Of a stretch of 64,000 nucleotides of DNA, positions 32,339 through 44,552 are shown in pieces; position 1 is the first letter of the stretch, and every line of letters starts with the position of its first letter. This DNA is from Odontocerum albicorne (Eukaryota; Arthropoda; Insecta; Trichoptera; Odontoceridae), in contig OX463842.1 of the NCBI GenBank assembly GCA_949825065.1, positions 1,495,501 through 1,559,500 of the forward strand, written 5' to 3'. Under the pieces are notes generated by a model, which was given only the letters and a program-made list of their open reading frames with translations, had not been told where the DNA came from and searched no databases. A program made the translations under genes and the position numbers.

Positions 32339-32734
32339 ATAAGTATATTCACCAAGTTTTAGTCTTACTTTGACAGTATTGTTTAATATATCGTCGGCAG
32401 AGTATGCTAAACGTTAATAACATCCCAAGCATGGAAACAATTGAGTATCGCATCGTCATTAAGTTTTTTACAAAACAGGGGATCCCCACCCCAAATCATT
32501 TTGGAAGAGATAGCTGTTTACGGGGACTATTACCCTGGAAAAAGTATGGTTTGAAACTGGAATAGTATTTTTAAGCATGGGAGAGAATCGATTGAAGATG
32601 ACCTCCGACGATCAGAACGGGTTTAGTTGTAAGAGATTTTTTCACTTTACATTAAATTGTATATATATAGATATATTTTGCTTTCTGCTTCTACTCGAAT
32701 ATAATTTATTTCTGGATATTCTGGTAATCTGTCA
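32339..32734. other. unannotated (copy 1)
   Basis: No clear feature; colinear with 48,178-48,577. Confidence 0.35.
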
Positions 32735-33000
32735 ACAAAGGGTGTTGTGTTTCTTCAGACACATATCGCGACACGATGATATAAGTCTGGAAAAATACTA
32801 TCAGACTGCGAAATGTTATTGACGTGAGACCAAGAGACCGTGTACCCTTACGATTAATATCCTTGCGTCGAACATCTAGGATGTTACCAAATCCACACTG
32901 TGTGAGGCTCCACATCAGGCCGGAAAAAGAAATGGCTGGAGAAATATCATCATGAAGTTGAAGACCATCAGCGACGAGGACGACGACTAGAGTGTTAAAA
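32735..33000 (+). pseudogene. RTE-D LINE ORF2 C-terminal relic (copy 1)
   Basis: CFFRHISRHDDISLEK at the start and LCEAPHQAGKRNGWRNIIMK near the end, with frame breaks between, resemble the H-x-x-R-x-D...LEK and A..R..WR.I blocks of RTE-type C-termini. It ends in a (GAC)n-like tail. Partner at 48,578-48,812. Confidence 0.5.
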
Positions 33001-33350
33001 ATGATAATTAAAAAATGACTGCGTCAAGATATTAAGTTGAGAATATATTTCAATATATAAATAAAACTATTAACTTTAATCGATAAGGGTCCACACAGAG
33101 TAGTAACACATATGGTATCGTGTAACGCCTTTTGGGGTCAGGGCGCTAATCCGTAATTACGCCACTGATCCTGTAGTGCCCCCAACAGGGGTTCACGTGT
33201 CACTTTTAATTGTTATTCATACCATATTACATCCATGAGGCTTATTTCATACCCTAAGAGAAGGCTGTACTTGTTAATTTACTCGCTTGAAGTGTTATAA
33301 TATTAATATCTAGATTTTCGAAAGATTAATAGATACATACCATCATACTG
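33001..33350. other. unannotated, very similar between copies
   Basis: Positions 33,090-33,330, including GCCTTTTGGGGTCAGGGCGC and GTGCCCCCAACAGGGGTTCA, match 48,890-49,130 with about one difference by eye. No function apparent. Confidence 0.35.
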
Positions 33351-33354
33351 TTAC

Positions 33355-34560
33355 ATTGTTGGGGTAGGCAGAAATAACATTGCGTCATTGTTTCTTATTT
33401 CGACACACACATTTTGAATGTTCTATATCTTTATACCTCCTAAAATTTCTTTTACTTCTAATATTTTCTTCTTTCAAAGTATCATTCGCTTGATCAAACC
33501 ATATTTAATATACCTCTTCTTCTTCTTCCTAGTGTTGTGTCAGGACCCCCCAAAGTTGACTATCACCTGAGAATAGGTTTAATTTATCTCCATAGTGATT
33601 TCCTGGAGAGGGATATCCAGAGTGGTTTCCCTTTGCCTTTTCTGGAGAATTTTCTGTTGGGGTTTCCTTCCCTTAACTGGGTGGATCCAGTTTTATAGCG
33701 CTGGAAAACTCGCCATTCGTCCACTCTCTATCTGCTATAACACTGATGGAAATGTCAGTGGTCACATTGCCCGGGGTTCGCGGGGCCTGAGAGACCACTC
33801 GTGAACGCTAGAGAGTTGGACTTGGTAGTAGTGTTACTGGTGACATTGCAACGTGGCACATTAGGACATTTTGTAGAAGTATACTTTCCAGACAAGCATA
33901 CTCCATCGTAGCCCTACTACCCATTAGAACCCCAATATACCTCTTCGACACCTTAATTCACATTTGCACTGCATATTTGTTTTATTAGTTTTTCTCTCAT
34001 ATATTTTCCACGTTCCCAAACCATTCATGTGTGCTCTTCTTCATCTTACTCAGCACATCAGCTTTAAGGTCACATTCATCCTTAATCACTTCATTCCGTA
34101 TTCCGTCATAAATTGTCCCCTTTGTTGTCTTCTCTAGTATTTATTCACTTCCTTATAGTCTCGTACTAAAATACTGTGGCGCATTACCATATTTCAAATT
34201 TCGAAACTGCCCGGTTCGAGTATATATGTTTTAGTGTCCAATAACTTTGTTTCTTATCACTACACGCCGTCAGATATTTCTAACAACTCTTTCATAATCT
34301 GTAAAAGTACTATCTACATAAATAACGGAATTTGTCAACTTGCTCTTATCTTTTTTTTACATATTTCCATCTTTTCATTTTTTGGCTTTCTTTTTGCATC
34401 TCTCGTGCACTTAACTCATCAAACTCTACAATTCATCTTCTCTCTCCACCCACACCACCGTGTCATATGCACACAGCAATCCGTATACGTAACCAACCAT
34501 TCGACATTTGTATGTCACCAATTGACCTCTGCAATTCTTTCACACATGAGATGTTAATAC
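33355..34560 (-). pseudogene. RTE-A LINE relic with nested insert (copy 1)
   Basis: The minus-strand RTE-A C-terminus (inverse of TGTTGGGGTAGGCAGAAATA at its end) is interrupted at 33,520-33,933. It resumes with CCACGTTCCCAAACCATTCA, CTTCATCTTACTCAGCACAT and CATTCATCCTTAATCACTTC. It extends further into the ORF than other RTE-A copies. Many stops. Confidence 0.65.
33520..33933 (-). mobile_element. short retroposon with RTE-B-type 3' end (copy 1)
   Basis: The insert is flanked by a 13-bp duplication, AATATACCTCTTC (33,507-33,519 and 33,934-33,946). On the minus strand it ends CTCAGGTGATAGTCAAC, then GGGGGGTCCTGACACAAC and a (GAA)n tail. That nearly matches the RTE-B 3' end at 30,800-30,850. 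The remaining ~330 bp contain GGAAACCACTCTGGATATCC, absent from RTE-B. The partner, 49,332-49,732, is at the same site. Confidence 0.75.
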
Positions 34561-35655
34561 TTATCGACATTAATTCGAGTTTGAAAATATGCTGAAGGGT
34601 TCATATTAATTTATGGACAGCCAATTTTAATACAATCTTGCTGACGTATTAAAATATTTAAGTATCTTTCGACCAACCTTATAGGCTACCTCTGGAGTAA
34701 AGACAGGTTGTTGGGTTGGAGATATTCAAGAAGATTCTTAAGATCACTGTTATTTAGAAATGTTACGTTGAAAGGTTGATTGAAGTGATATTTAGTCACT
34801 AAATGGTGGAAACGAAAGGTAAAGCCGACATGGAACACGCAAAATTATAAAAGTGTAGTGTTTTTCTACCACTGTTTGAAACGTGTCAAAAACACAGCAA
34901 ATCTAACGTTGGTTGGGAACTCATCCCACAGTCTCACTGTTAGTTATAAAGCAAGGGGTGGTCAACTTGTTTATTCGTAAAAATATATTTAGATAACCAA
35001 CCCTCTTTTTGTCTACCAGACATCGCCCGCACTAGTTATAACTAAAACAAGCAAATTAATAGGAAATCGGAATTTCAAAGACTTAGTTAGCTATGAAGTA
35101 GAGAAGTAATGGGCAAGCCAAAGGCTGGTATTTCATTCTGAGGATAACTAGAGAGTAAGTACATGTCACGAGTGTTGCTAGAGCGAATCCAGTACCGAGT
35201 GCCGGGGGTGAAATTCTCGCAGTATCTTTTAAACCGTGTTCAAGTTTCCAAAGCAATTTAAACTTATTTAAGTTTAAATTAATTTTTATACGTTTCAAAT
35301 TACATGCACATTTGGCGGGGAACTTTGTCTTGTTGCGAATCGCGAATTCTCCGCCCGAGACTGGGTTATGAATTGTGTTTGAGTTGAAGATTAATGAGAT
35401 CAAATCAAAATTCTCGACTTGGGTTTTTTCTCAACACGAATCAGCGGTAATTGGATTCTAGTTTAAGTTCAACTTTAGCAATTTTCTTTTATTCTTCGTT
35501 TTGTTTTATTATATTCGCTTTCTCGTTATCAATTTTGAGAATTGTTGTATAGCTAGTTATTTTTTTTAAGCAGATTAATGGATGGATGTGAGAAATTTAT
35601 AAACCTTACTACTTATTAAAAAGAAGGAGCAATGAATGAAATTATTTAGCACAAA
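34561..35655. other. unannotated; conserved block 35,030-35,540 (copy 1)
   Basis: 35,030-35,540 differs from 50,820-51,330 at only a few positions. The shared 106-aa minus frame has three differences that all change the amino acid, so coding constraint is not supported. Near 34,960, AGGGGTGGTCAACTTG resembles one hAT terminus with no partner end. Confidence 0.35.
35616..35619. other. empty TTAA site matching the filled site in copy 2
   Basis: CTACTTATTAAAAAGAAGG in copy 1 corresponds to the two flanks of the MITE at 51,412-51,976 in copy 2. Confidence 0.8.
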
Positions 35656-35663
35656 CATAATAT

Positions 35664-36090
35664 CACGCCATTTTACTGTCGAGGTAGGTAGAGATGGAAG
35701 AACACCACACATTCCTTTATTGGCAGGATTCCTTCGCCTGTTCTGCATTCTTCGATTTATTTGACTTATTAAATTTCCTTCTTTCAAAATATCATTCACT
35801 TGATATAACCACACTTTTTTTGGTTTTCCTCTACCACTCATATTTGCAATTATATTTGTTATGTTAATATTTCTTCATTCATTCATTCTACATGCCCAAA
35901 TCAACTCTTCATCTTACTCAACACATCAGTCATGAGTTCATATTCATCCCTAATTATTTCGTTTCATATTTTATCAAATGTAATAAACCCATATATTCTT
36001 CTTAGTAGATGTATTTCTACAGCATTTATTTGTCTCTTATCCGTCGTTTTCCACGTCCACGCTTCCCTCTCATATATAAAAAATTGGTGT
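35664..36090 (-). pseudogene. RTE-A LINE relic (copy 1)
   Basis: On the + strand: ACGCCATTTTACTGTCGAGG, TTTCAAAATATCATTCACTT (DILK-like on the other strand), ATTCATTCTACATGCCCAAA and CATATTTTATCAAATG. The minus frame 35,575-35,841 (MSGRGKPKKVWLYQVNDILK..) is its surviving GRPKK-W block. Confidence 0.65.
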
Positions 36091-36114
36091 TATAATACTT
36101 CATCGTTTGTATTA

Positions 36115-36325
36115 TTATTTCGTTGTATAGAGTACAACCTGACGAGTTTAGTGCCTTATCGCAATCTCATCTAACCAGTCAGAAGGGTATAAATGTGACC
36201 TTAAGTGAAGACTAGATCCCGTTATAAACAAATTTGGTGACGACCGAAATTAAACTCGTTACTCCCGGGCTGGCAAAGAGGCATCTTACGAACTGGTCCA
36301 CCAAGTTCATCTCTTTTCATCACTT
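36115..36325 (-). mobile_element. SINE-A, complete (copy 1)
   Basis: Minus strand: AACTTGGTGGACCAGTTCG (A box), AAGATGCCTCTTTGCCAGCC, GGGAGTAACGAGTTTAATTT (weakened B box), a body with AGTCTTCACTTAAGGTCAC, then a tail ACTGGTTAGATGAGATTGCG / CGATAAGGCACT mirroring the CR1/L2-like LINE tail. Partner at 52,450-52,645. Confidence 0.65.
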
Positions 36326-37029
36326 AAGAATAATCTTCTGAACGGGACTGCTTCGGATATTGACATATTTCATATCACATTACCAAAAGCAAAAGTATTT
36401 TTTTCTTCTAAGATTGAGCGCGTTAGAAAGCACTCATCAACTTAAGTGACCTAAGTGGCTTTGAATATAGGTGTATGTTTTTTTTATTAAACAAAGTAAA
36501 TTATTGTACAAACATTTGTCAAGGCTATACCTATATACACATTTATTACTTAACTAATCTTTATTATATGTTATCATTTATGCACTTACTTCATCTTATT
36601 TTCCTACATATCATTTTATTTTATTTTTTCAATCTTAATATATGTGATCTTAGAAATAATTAACACCTACATACTACTTATAACTAGATAACAATTCTTA
36701 CACTAATTATTTAGCAAAAACAAGTCCACTCGTTCAGGCTACTTGTATTCCATCACATTCGCTCAGACCTTGGTCGTCATAGCTAATACTATATGTTTGT
36801 GTTTATGTATGCATGCATATACATTATTTTTTTATTTTATTTAACTTTTTTTTTCTGTACAATTTTTCTTTATTTTTAATGTTAACATTTCTTGTATTTT
36901 CAAAGTAATTGGGCTAAGCCTGTTTTGAGAAAATAAATAAATTAGAACAAACTTTAACCAGTATTAACGAAAACTCTTAAACCTCAGATACTCTTGCCAA
37001 GGCAATCAGATCATCTTCAATATTTCTTA
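36326..37029. other. unannotated, includes a copy-1-specific insert
   Basis: Apart from the 311-bp insertion at 36,481-36,791, it is AT-rich and colinear with 52,646-53,045. Confidence 0.4.
36481..36791. mobile_element. 311-bp insertion, family unknown (copy 1 only)
   Basis: Lies between TATGTTT repeats (36,474-36,480 and 36,792-36,798); copy 2 (about 52,810) has the site once. It starts with a T run, as a minus-strand poly(A) retroposon would, and contains CATCACATTCGCTCAGACCT. No match elsewhere in the window. Confidence 0.6.
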
Positions 37030-38085
37030 TTCCCAAGAAGTTAGAGGAGGCATATTTTGGAGAAGGCTTACATACAACCTCGTCAGATAAAAGTTAGTTT
37101 TTTGACCTCACAATATTGTTAATGTCATAAAAAAGATCAACCTGAATAGTAACACAAAAATCAGAGCAAATGGGAAATACGAGTATATTAAACCCATAAA
37201 AACATCAGTTGGAATCAGACAAGGCGATAGCCTAAGCCCATTTCTCTTAAACTGCATAATGGATAATATCATTGCAGAGGTTGCATCTCTCAAGTTGGGG
37301 TAGTCTTGGTAAGGAAGCGGTGGGAATTCTCTGTTATGCCGACGACGCTACACTCATAGCTGAAAACAAAAATGACTTACAGAGAATGCTCACAAAGGTT
37401 GATGAATCCTGCTCAAAGTACATGATTATCTCCGTAGCAAAAACCAAGTGTATGACATTCTCCAAAGACCCACTGGAGTGCAGAATTTCAGTACGTGACG
37501 AGCAAATTGAACAAGCAACCCAGTTCAGATATCTTGGCAATGAACTGCTCAGCTCTCATGACCTCCCCAGAGAAGTAAGGCCTCAGGTAGATAAAGCTGC
37601 AGTTGTGGCGGGCTGCCTGAGATATATCATATGGAGGAATAAAGATATGAGAACGGATAGCAGGGTACGCATTTATAAGACATGTGTGCGACCTATCCTC
37701 ACATATGGCATCGAAGCGAGGGCGGACACTGTCAGCCCAAAATGTATGCTATGGACAACGGAAATGAAAACTCTGCGCGCTATTGCTGGGAAGACTTTGT
37801 GTGATCGTGTAAGGAACACCACAATCCGAGAGGTCTGTGAGGTCCAAGATGTGGTCAGATGGGGACGACAGCATCGACGATACTGGTACCAACATGTACA
37901 GAGAATGAATTCCACAAGAATTCCATACATAGCTCTGCATGAGGTGCCGGATGGACGGCGTCCGCCAGGGAGACCCCCGAAACGATGGAGAGATAGCTGG
38001 AGCTCAGCATCACATGACAATCCTGCAGTAACAGACTCTCGAGAGTCTACATAAAGTTTAAGAAGAAGAAGAATATTGTTGAGGA
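37030..38085 (+). pseudogene. RTE-F LINE reverse transcriptase, C-terminal half (copy 1)
   Basis: Up to ~37,300 the frame gives TSVGIRQGDSLSPFLLNC (RT motif B). After a shift, a 260-codon frame (37,272-38,054) carries GILCYADDATLIAENKNDLQ, with an intact catalytic YADD, then QFRYLGNELLSS, YKTCVRPILTYGIEARAD, MKTLRAIAGKTLCDRVRN and GRPPKRWRDSWSSASHD. Ends in a TTTAAGAAGAAGAAGAAT tail. Motif A and the endonuclease are missing, so it is 5'-truncated. Confidence 0.85.
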
Positions 38086-38804
38086 TTGTTAGCTCGTAAT
38101 ATTTCAATAGTTCGTAACTAACTCAGCATGTCATGTTGCACGTTCCTTGTAGGCCCACTTGGCAAAATATTTTGTTTCGTAGTGAAGTGGTTGCAACTAA
38201 TTATTTGTACTACTCTTGCATTACAAAACTACACAGATTGGAAAATCAATAAGGTCATTATCAATATGAGTGTGGTTACTAACAGGAGTAAAGTGAATGA
38301 AGAAATTGTTCTTGCCGGGATGAATTGATTGAATTGTATTGATTTGCTGTGTTGTTTTCTTTGATTTGTACTGTTTTTTTTTCCTATTTTATAACGTCAA
38401 ATTCTATATGTTGTTGTTTTTTAATATCTGTATCAAGGTAACAAATATTATGGTGATGGTGCTGATACGTGTTGTGAAATTTCCCATGGACTTACTTTAG
38501 CACTAAGCAATCATTTTTGGAATCAGAATATATAGAGGGTAAATCCTCACCTCCCAACTGATTAATAGCCTGAGGGTTTTGGCTGTTTTGCCTCTAGCAA
38601 GGACCGAAGCCGAAGAACGGGACGCCTGGAGCCAGGGACCGCAGCAGGGTTCGCTGTCTAAATTTATTTATATACTTAAACTGTTTTTTGACCTTCGTGA
38701 TAAAAAAATTCTAACATAACAATTCAAAAATAAAATTGATGTATTAGCAGTGATAAACAATAAAAATACCGTTTACAGAATACATTTTCCTTAAGGGTGC
38801 TTTT
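38086..38804. other. unannotated (copy 1)
   Basis: Closely matched at 54,096-54,809. Includes a GC-rich patch with GACCGAAGCCGAAGAACGGG near 38,603 of unknown origin. Confidence 0.35.
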
Positions 38805-39207
<403 letters not shown>

Positions 39208-39244
39208 TTATTTTTTTTTTTTTTTTTTTTATTTTTTTTTTTTT

Positions 39245-39372
39245 GGTTGGTTTTAGCGAAGGGTTATATATGTTTATTTTAGGTTTTCAGTTACTTCGCG
39301 AACTGTAAATATTGGATTCTGACATCAGATCTACCTGGAGATCCATCAGCAGCTTCCTTACAGCATTTTTTT
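39245..39372. other. 128 bp between microsatellite and gap
   Basis: Contains TTCAGTTACTTCGCGAACTG and GATCTACCTGGAGATCCATC. No match found in either duplication copy. Reading frames that run from here across the N block are meaningless. Confidence 0.5.
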
Positions 39373-39572
39373 NNNNNNNNNNNNNNNNNNNNNNNNNNNN
39401 NNNNNNNNNNNNNNNNNNNNNNNNNNNNNNNNNNNNNNNNNNNNNNNNNNNNNNNNNNNNNNNNNNNNNNNNNNNNNNNNNNNNNNNNNNNNNNNNNNNN
39501 NNNNNNNNNNNNNNNNNNNNNNNNNNNNNNNNNNNNNNNNNNNNNNNNNNNNNNNNNNNNNNNNNNNNNNNN
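39373..39572. other. assembly gap, exactly 200 N
   Basis: A round-number N block is usually a scaffold placeholder of unknown true size. Copy 2 begins at the first base after it. Confidence 0.98.
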
Positions 39573-40288
39573 GCAGGACATGATTGATACGAATGAGATA
39601 ACAACCACTGTTTCATCCTGCTGAAAACACAAGACAAAGTTGATGATCCAGACAATGATATGAATGTGTTGCAGAATAGCAATGCCAACATGTGCGATTA
39701 TGTACTCCAGCGGTTTAAACTCAAAGGTTCGATTTATGTATCCGAACACAATGATTTAAACATCTACCCTCTTTAATATATCCTGATCACCAATTTAAAA
39801 TTGTTGAAGAGTTACCGTAAGAATAAGTGAACAACATCTGACGAATGTTCAGACTAAAAACTTTTGTTTAAAGTTAAAAAAATTACACCTTTTGATAACA
39901 GGTTCCCATCGGACTTTTTAACCGTGTGCTGGATGCAATGGTAGAATAATCGATGAATAAATCCAACAGAAAAATCACTCGAAAATGTATCAATCCAATT
40001 CGTCTGCGGGAATACAACGGCCAGTTATTTGTCTGCATGACTGCCTCTTGTTTGTTTTTTCCACCGCAGCTTCAATTCAATCCACTCTTGCGTGATCGCT
40101 GCTTACCAACAAAAAAATAAGTTTGGTTTTATTAAATTTTCTAAATGCCAAAAATGTATAAAGAAAAATATAATAAAATGACACCACTGCGTGAAATAAC
40201 AGTTATCCTTTTTTGATCAAAGTAATCGGTACATTTACTCGTATTTAGCAGCCATGAACCCCGACAGTTCACAGACTGGTTTACTTAA

Positions 40289-40841
40289 TTCTCTTCCTGT
40301 GCTAAAAAAATCGGTGCGTTCCGGCGCTGTGTATTCAATACACATGTAAAAATGAGCGATTTAAAATAAGAATATTTAAAGCCAATCGCTTAAATTAATT
40401 AAATTTGAAGTCAAAAGTGATAATAATTGAAATTTAATTGCTGAAAACATGAAAAAAAAAAAACATCGGCCAACGTTCACAAAACGAGCAAAGCGACCAC
40501 CTCTACCAAAAGCCGCAGACCTACTCAGCGAGGGAAGCGAACGAACTGAGATTCTATTTCTCGCGTTCCCATATACCGAAGTAGAGTGAGAGTGAGACGT
40601 GAATAGCGTCACTTCCTCACCCATAGCGGTTTTTTCAAATGAATATATACGTCACACACTGGCTTACGTTTGATTTTATTGGTGAATTTATTCTCGTTTT
40701 TCTCAAAATATCTTTGATGTGACCGATAAGTGTATTACGGAGAAATACCAAAAATCTGAACCCAGTATTTATTATATTTATAGAGATATCAAAGTTTTTA
40801 GAAGCAATTTGTACTAGTTACACATCACGGGGTAGGAAGGG
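40289..40841 (-). mobile_element. piggyBac-like MITE, copy C (duplication copy 2)
   Basis: Identical by eye to 19,484-20,036, with TTAA at 40,285-40,288 and TTGA at the right. Confidence 0.75.
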
Positions 40842-40846
40842 TTGAA

Positions 40847-40920
40847 AGGGGTTTATGGGTATGCAGTAACGCATTAGTATTCCATGTGGAAGGTCGTCGG
40901 TTCACACCCGTGCTGTGCAC
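40847..40920 (+). mobile_element. tRNA-Arg-like SINE head (copy 2)
   Basis: Identical to 20,042-20,115. Confidence 0.5.
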
Positions 40921-41232
40921 ACCCGTGCCCTTTGAATGACACAGCCATTTTTTATCCAGTATTCGGGGTTTAAGGATACCTATGACTTTGTTCAAATTTA
41001 TTTTTACAAAATCAGAGAGAAAAAACACATGAGGTGTGCTCCGATCGTCTCACTTTGATATGCCATCGGATCCAGCACAGCAATATGGCCGATGAGTTTG
41101 CTGGTATGCAGCGGCTCACTCACTTAAAAGAAAAAAAATCCTCGTCATAGCTTCACCTTCCAATTGGATTGACGTTGGAATGGGGAGAGTATCCTGGAGT
41201 ACTAGGTCCAGCAACGACGAAAACGATTTAGA
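40921..41232 (-). repeat. dispersed repeat C (copy 2)
   Basis: Partner of 20,116-20,430. Copy differences start here: an A-run of 8 rather than 7 near 41,122 and a C to T at about 41,153. Confidence 0.6.
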
Positions 41233-41727
41233 AGACTATTTTTTTTTGGACAAACCAGTATTACGAAATATTCTTGATAAAAAAAATATATTATTTAACA
41301 TTTTTGATGCTATCGATTTCCAATTCACATAATTTTATTTTTTTGTTAGGAAAATCAAAACTGAATGCTTTGATTGTTGTATATTCTTTATTAATTTACT
41401 CAGTGACAGTGTTTCGTTATACAATGACTTTGTCAAACAATTTGTCTAGGCCATTGTACGGCGAAACAACTGTCACTGAATAAATTAATTAAGGATACAG
41501 AACTATTCAAACGTTTAATTTTGTTGTTCGTAATTATTACAATATTTCACATCTCAATTTCTTCTGGTGGCCGCTAAACTTCTTGGCAATCTTTCTTGCC
41601 TAGTTCATAATACGCTTTTATTCTGACCCTGACTGTTGAATTTTGAATATTATTAATAAAAAAAAATCCGTTTTTAAATGCATAGAAGAACCAATTGACA
41701 GAAAAAAGTGTGTTAAGATTATCATTT

Positions 41728-41812
41728 AACTAGTATTTAAGAATTGCTTGTAACAATGAACTAGTATTTAAGAATTGCTTGTAACAAATAACTAGTATTT
41801 AGAATTGCTTTC
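41728..41812. repeat. 31-bp VNTR, three units (copy 2)
   Basis: Same unit as 20,899-21,112 but three repeats; the last is shortened by one base. Confidence 0.9.
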
Positions 41813-43599
41813 GCACACCTTTGGATGAGGTTCTCAGCTAGTAAGGAATAATCAGCAATTATACTAAAGCTTTATCAAGAAAGCGAAAAATATTGCTTTT
41901 TCTTTTTCTTGGAACTAATTTAAGATAGTGGAACTAATTTAAGATAGTAGAATCGAAGTATAAGAGAAACGGGCATGATTAGTGCCGCTGCCATTCTTCT
42001 CGGTGAATATAGGCGAGAATGGTACATAGTGCTGTTCTGCCCAGAAGCAGTATTAATGGACAAGTTGCTGCAGACAAATGGGCAAATGATGATCTCAGTT
42101 GCCTTGCCGTACCACCGGTACGGGCTATTCGGTGGTGATGTTACCACTCGGCCGCGTCGGGGAAAAACAGAGCATTTGCTTTAAATATAATTTAGATTTA
42201 TCGAGTGTTGAACTTAAAGCCTCACCATAAAACAAAATTATTAAATGAATTAAAATAATATATATTTGTATAAAAAAAAAACATTTATTTTACGTTTTAA
42301 TGAATAATTAAAAAAAAATACGCTACAAATAAAAGTAACTGCCTTTTTTTGTTTTTTTATACATAATTTCAGTATTTTTTTACATAATACAGCCTAAAAA
42401 ATAGTCCAATGAATCTTTTCTTGTTTTACCAAGCATTTATGTATTGAACGCTCTTCTAAGATGTGACCGTCAGTATAAATCATTCCACATAAGTACAATG
42501 AAGTATCAATGAAACCCCACTAACACAAGGTGTATGCACTGAAACCTTGGTTGCAATTAAGACTTTTCAGGGTACACCACAACCTCACAATCCTTGAAAA
42601 AACACGTAAGGATCACTCAGAAGGTGGATATTTCTTACCGAGGACCGATTCCATGGCTGTCGCCAGCTATCTCAGCTTATCGTTATATCTTGATCTGGAA
42701 AGATCGTCGGGATCTAAAGGAAGTAAAAAGAGGCAGACAATATACACGTTCATTGAAAGCACTGTATTAACTTACATCAAGCTTTCTTACACTCCCTTGT
42801 TAAGACGTCTTTGTGTTGCAGATTTAGAGTCAACATATTTGCAAGAACACGAATCCGTGCCAGAGGAGTTGATTTCAGATTATCACTAACTATCTACATT
42901 TTCACCTTAAGCTGGATATCTATAAGGTTTATATGGGTGATTCTAACCCAAACGGGGGGCATATTACTCCGCTATAGAGTACATTAACATAAGGCTAGAT
43001 CCTCAGCTAGTACCAGCTAACTTGTGTTGCTAGTCTGCTTGGAGGGTTTTTAGGTGAGTCATACACCTGTTCCTTCTAAAGTTACTCCTAGATAACGAGG
43101 GTTTGGGACATTAGCCAACCTTTTTCCAGCAAGCATCAATCTGTGTACCAGTTCGCAAATTGTTGAAATGGAACGCTGTTAACCATATTTTTGGCTTAAG
43201 ATACCAGTCATTAAAGTTTGACTTAAGGTACCAGCCATTAAAATATTTTTTTTTTAAATAAAAGTTAAGAATTCGAAATATTCCCTTCCTGTTTATATTT
43301 TTGAACGACAAGAGCAACATTGTCTGCGTTAATACATTTTCTGCTTTTGTTCGTGACGTGTGACGGTAAGACTACCCCACCCTGAGGCAATCCATTTTTA
43401 ATAATAAAGAGTCTAATCACCCCGCCGTTCAAATACATTTGTAATCATTAAGGTCCTAGCATATACTGGATCAAACCTACCGTGTTGTCATATTTCGGAA
43501 AGAAACACAACTGTATAAGATCCAAACTTGCTACGTTTACTTTTTCTTCCCTTCTATTCCTGACTCAATAAATGACGAAATCGCACAACTTGATCGAAA
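41813..43599. other. unannotated (copy 2), includes a 119-aa open frame
   Basis: Frame 42,530-42,889 (MYALKPWLQLRLFRVHHNLT..) is the longest non-repeat ORF outside LINEs. Copy 1 lacks the starting ATG and about 80 bp of its 3' half (segment 42,797-42,877 here, which begins after a CTTTGTGTTGCAG that looks like a splice acceptor). No domain recognised; it may be a fragment of an unknown element or a remnant exon. Confidence 0.3.
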
Positions 43600-43866
43600 T
43601 AATTCAATGGCGTTTTGGCAAAGAGGTACAAGTCATCAATTACTTATTTGTCAGTTTGAAGTTTTGCTATACTTGTATTCCTGAAATACAGATCTCAGGT
43701 AAATTTTAAACGTAAACTTTGAATACATAAATTATTTATGTATTCAAAGTTTACCTTTAAAATTTACCTGAGGACTGTATTTCAGGAATGCGGGTGTTGC
43801 AAAACTTCAAACTGACAAATAAGTAATTGATGACTTGTACCTCTTTACCAAAACGCCATTGAATTA
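43600..43866. repeat. 267-bp long inverted repeat (copy 2)
   Basis: Same length and ends as 23,355-23,621. Here the left arm (TTTTGGCAAAGAGGTAC) matches the right arm better than in copy 1. Loop region TTTATG/CATAAA. Confidence 0.85.
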
Positions 43867-44267
43867 CACGTCAATCTGAAGCTTGACTTTAAGAAATATG
43901 ATTTTAAAACACTGGAGTTACTTTAAGAAATATGATTTTCAGTAGAAGTTTATTCGTAGTACACGAGAAATAGATGAAAAATAGTTTTTAGAATCACAAG
44001 TTTTTAAACCCTCTTAATAATTTATATGTGCGAGTATTTTACCTGTTTCAAGACATTTCGAGAAGATATGTGTCAGCAATTTTGGTCCTTCCAATTGTAT
44101 GTAGTGAAAAATCCAGCTGGATTTTATCTTATCATAAGTTGAATTATTGAGTATACTTTAGTGTACGTTTTTATTTAAGAGTGTATTTTCAATTTAAATG
44201 AACATAGTTCTTCAGTTTTCTCATAGAGATTATTTTCTCGACATATTCTTTTAAGCCTCCAGATAGA
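43867..44267. other. unannotated (copy 2)
   Basis: A short local duplication of TTTAAGAAATATGATTTT (about 43,889 and 43,922) is absent from copy 1. Confidence 0.4.
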
Positions 44268-44552
44268 TTTTCCTTTCCTCTCCACCATCCCTTCTTTTCT
44301 TTTTGATTGATGATATCTCACTTTATATGAAAAAGAATGTTCGAGTGATTGCCCGTCTTTGTGGGGTTCGTGGGCATGTGCTCACGTATATTTTTATGGA
44401 TTTCGTGGGGATGGATAGTCATTTGAATGATTTATGCGACCACGTAACTTGCTTCATTTACTTTTTCTGTTTGGTTGGAAGAGATTGCCGCCTGACAATA
44501 AGCCCGCCAGATTATATTTGTAATAAAAGTGTTAAATAAACAAATAGATACT
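44268..44552 (+). mobile_element. CR1/L2-like LINE 3' UTR and tail (copy 2)
   Basis: Partner of 23,996-24,270, with GTCTTTGTGGGGTTCGTGGG intact where copy 1 has a deletion. Confidence 0.7.

Noticed and set aside
34960..34985. hAT terminus CAGGGGTGG-type (also 50,744 and 61,662)
   Set aside because: Only single ends found; no partner terminus or target duplication.
35083..35403. 106-aa minus ORF kept in both copies as a candidate gene
   Set aside because: All three differences from 50,876-51,196 change the amino acid; conservation is explained by recent duplication.
39287..39749. ORFs spanning the N block
   Set aside because: Translation through 200 unknown bases has no meaning.
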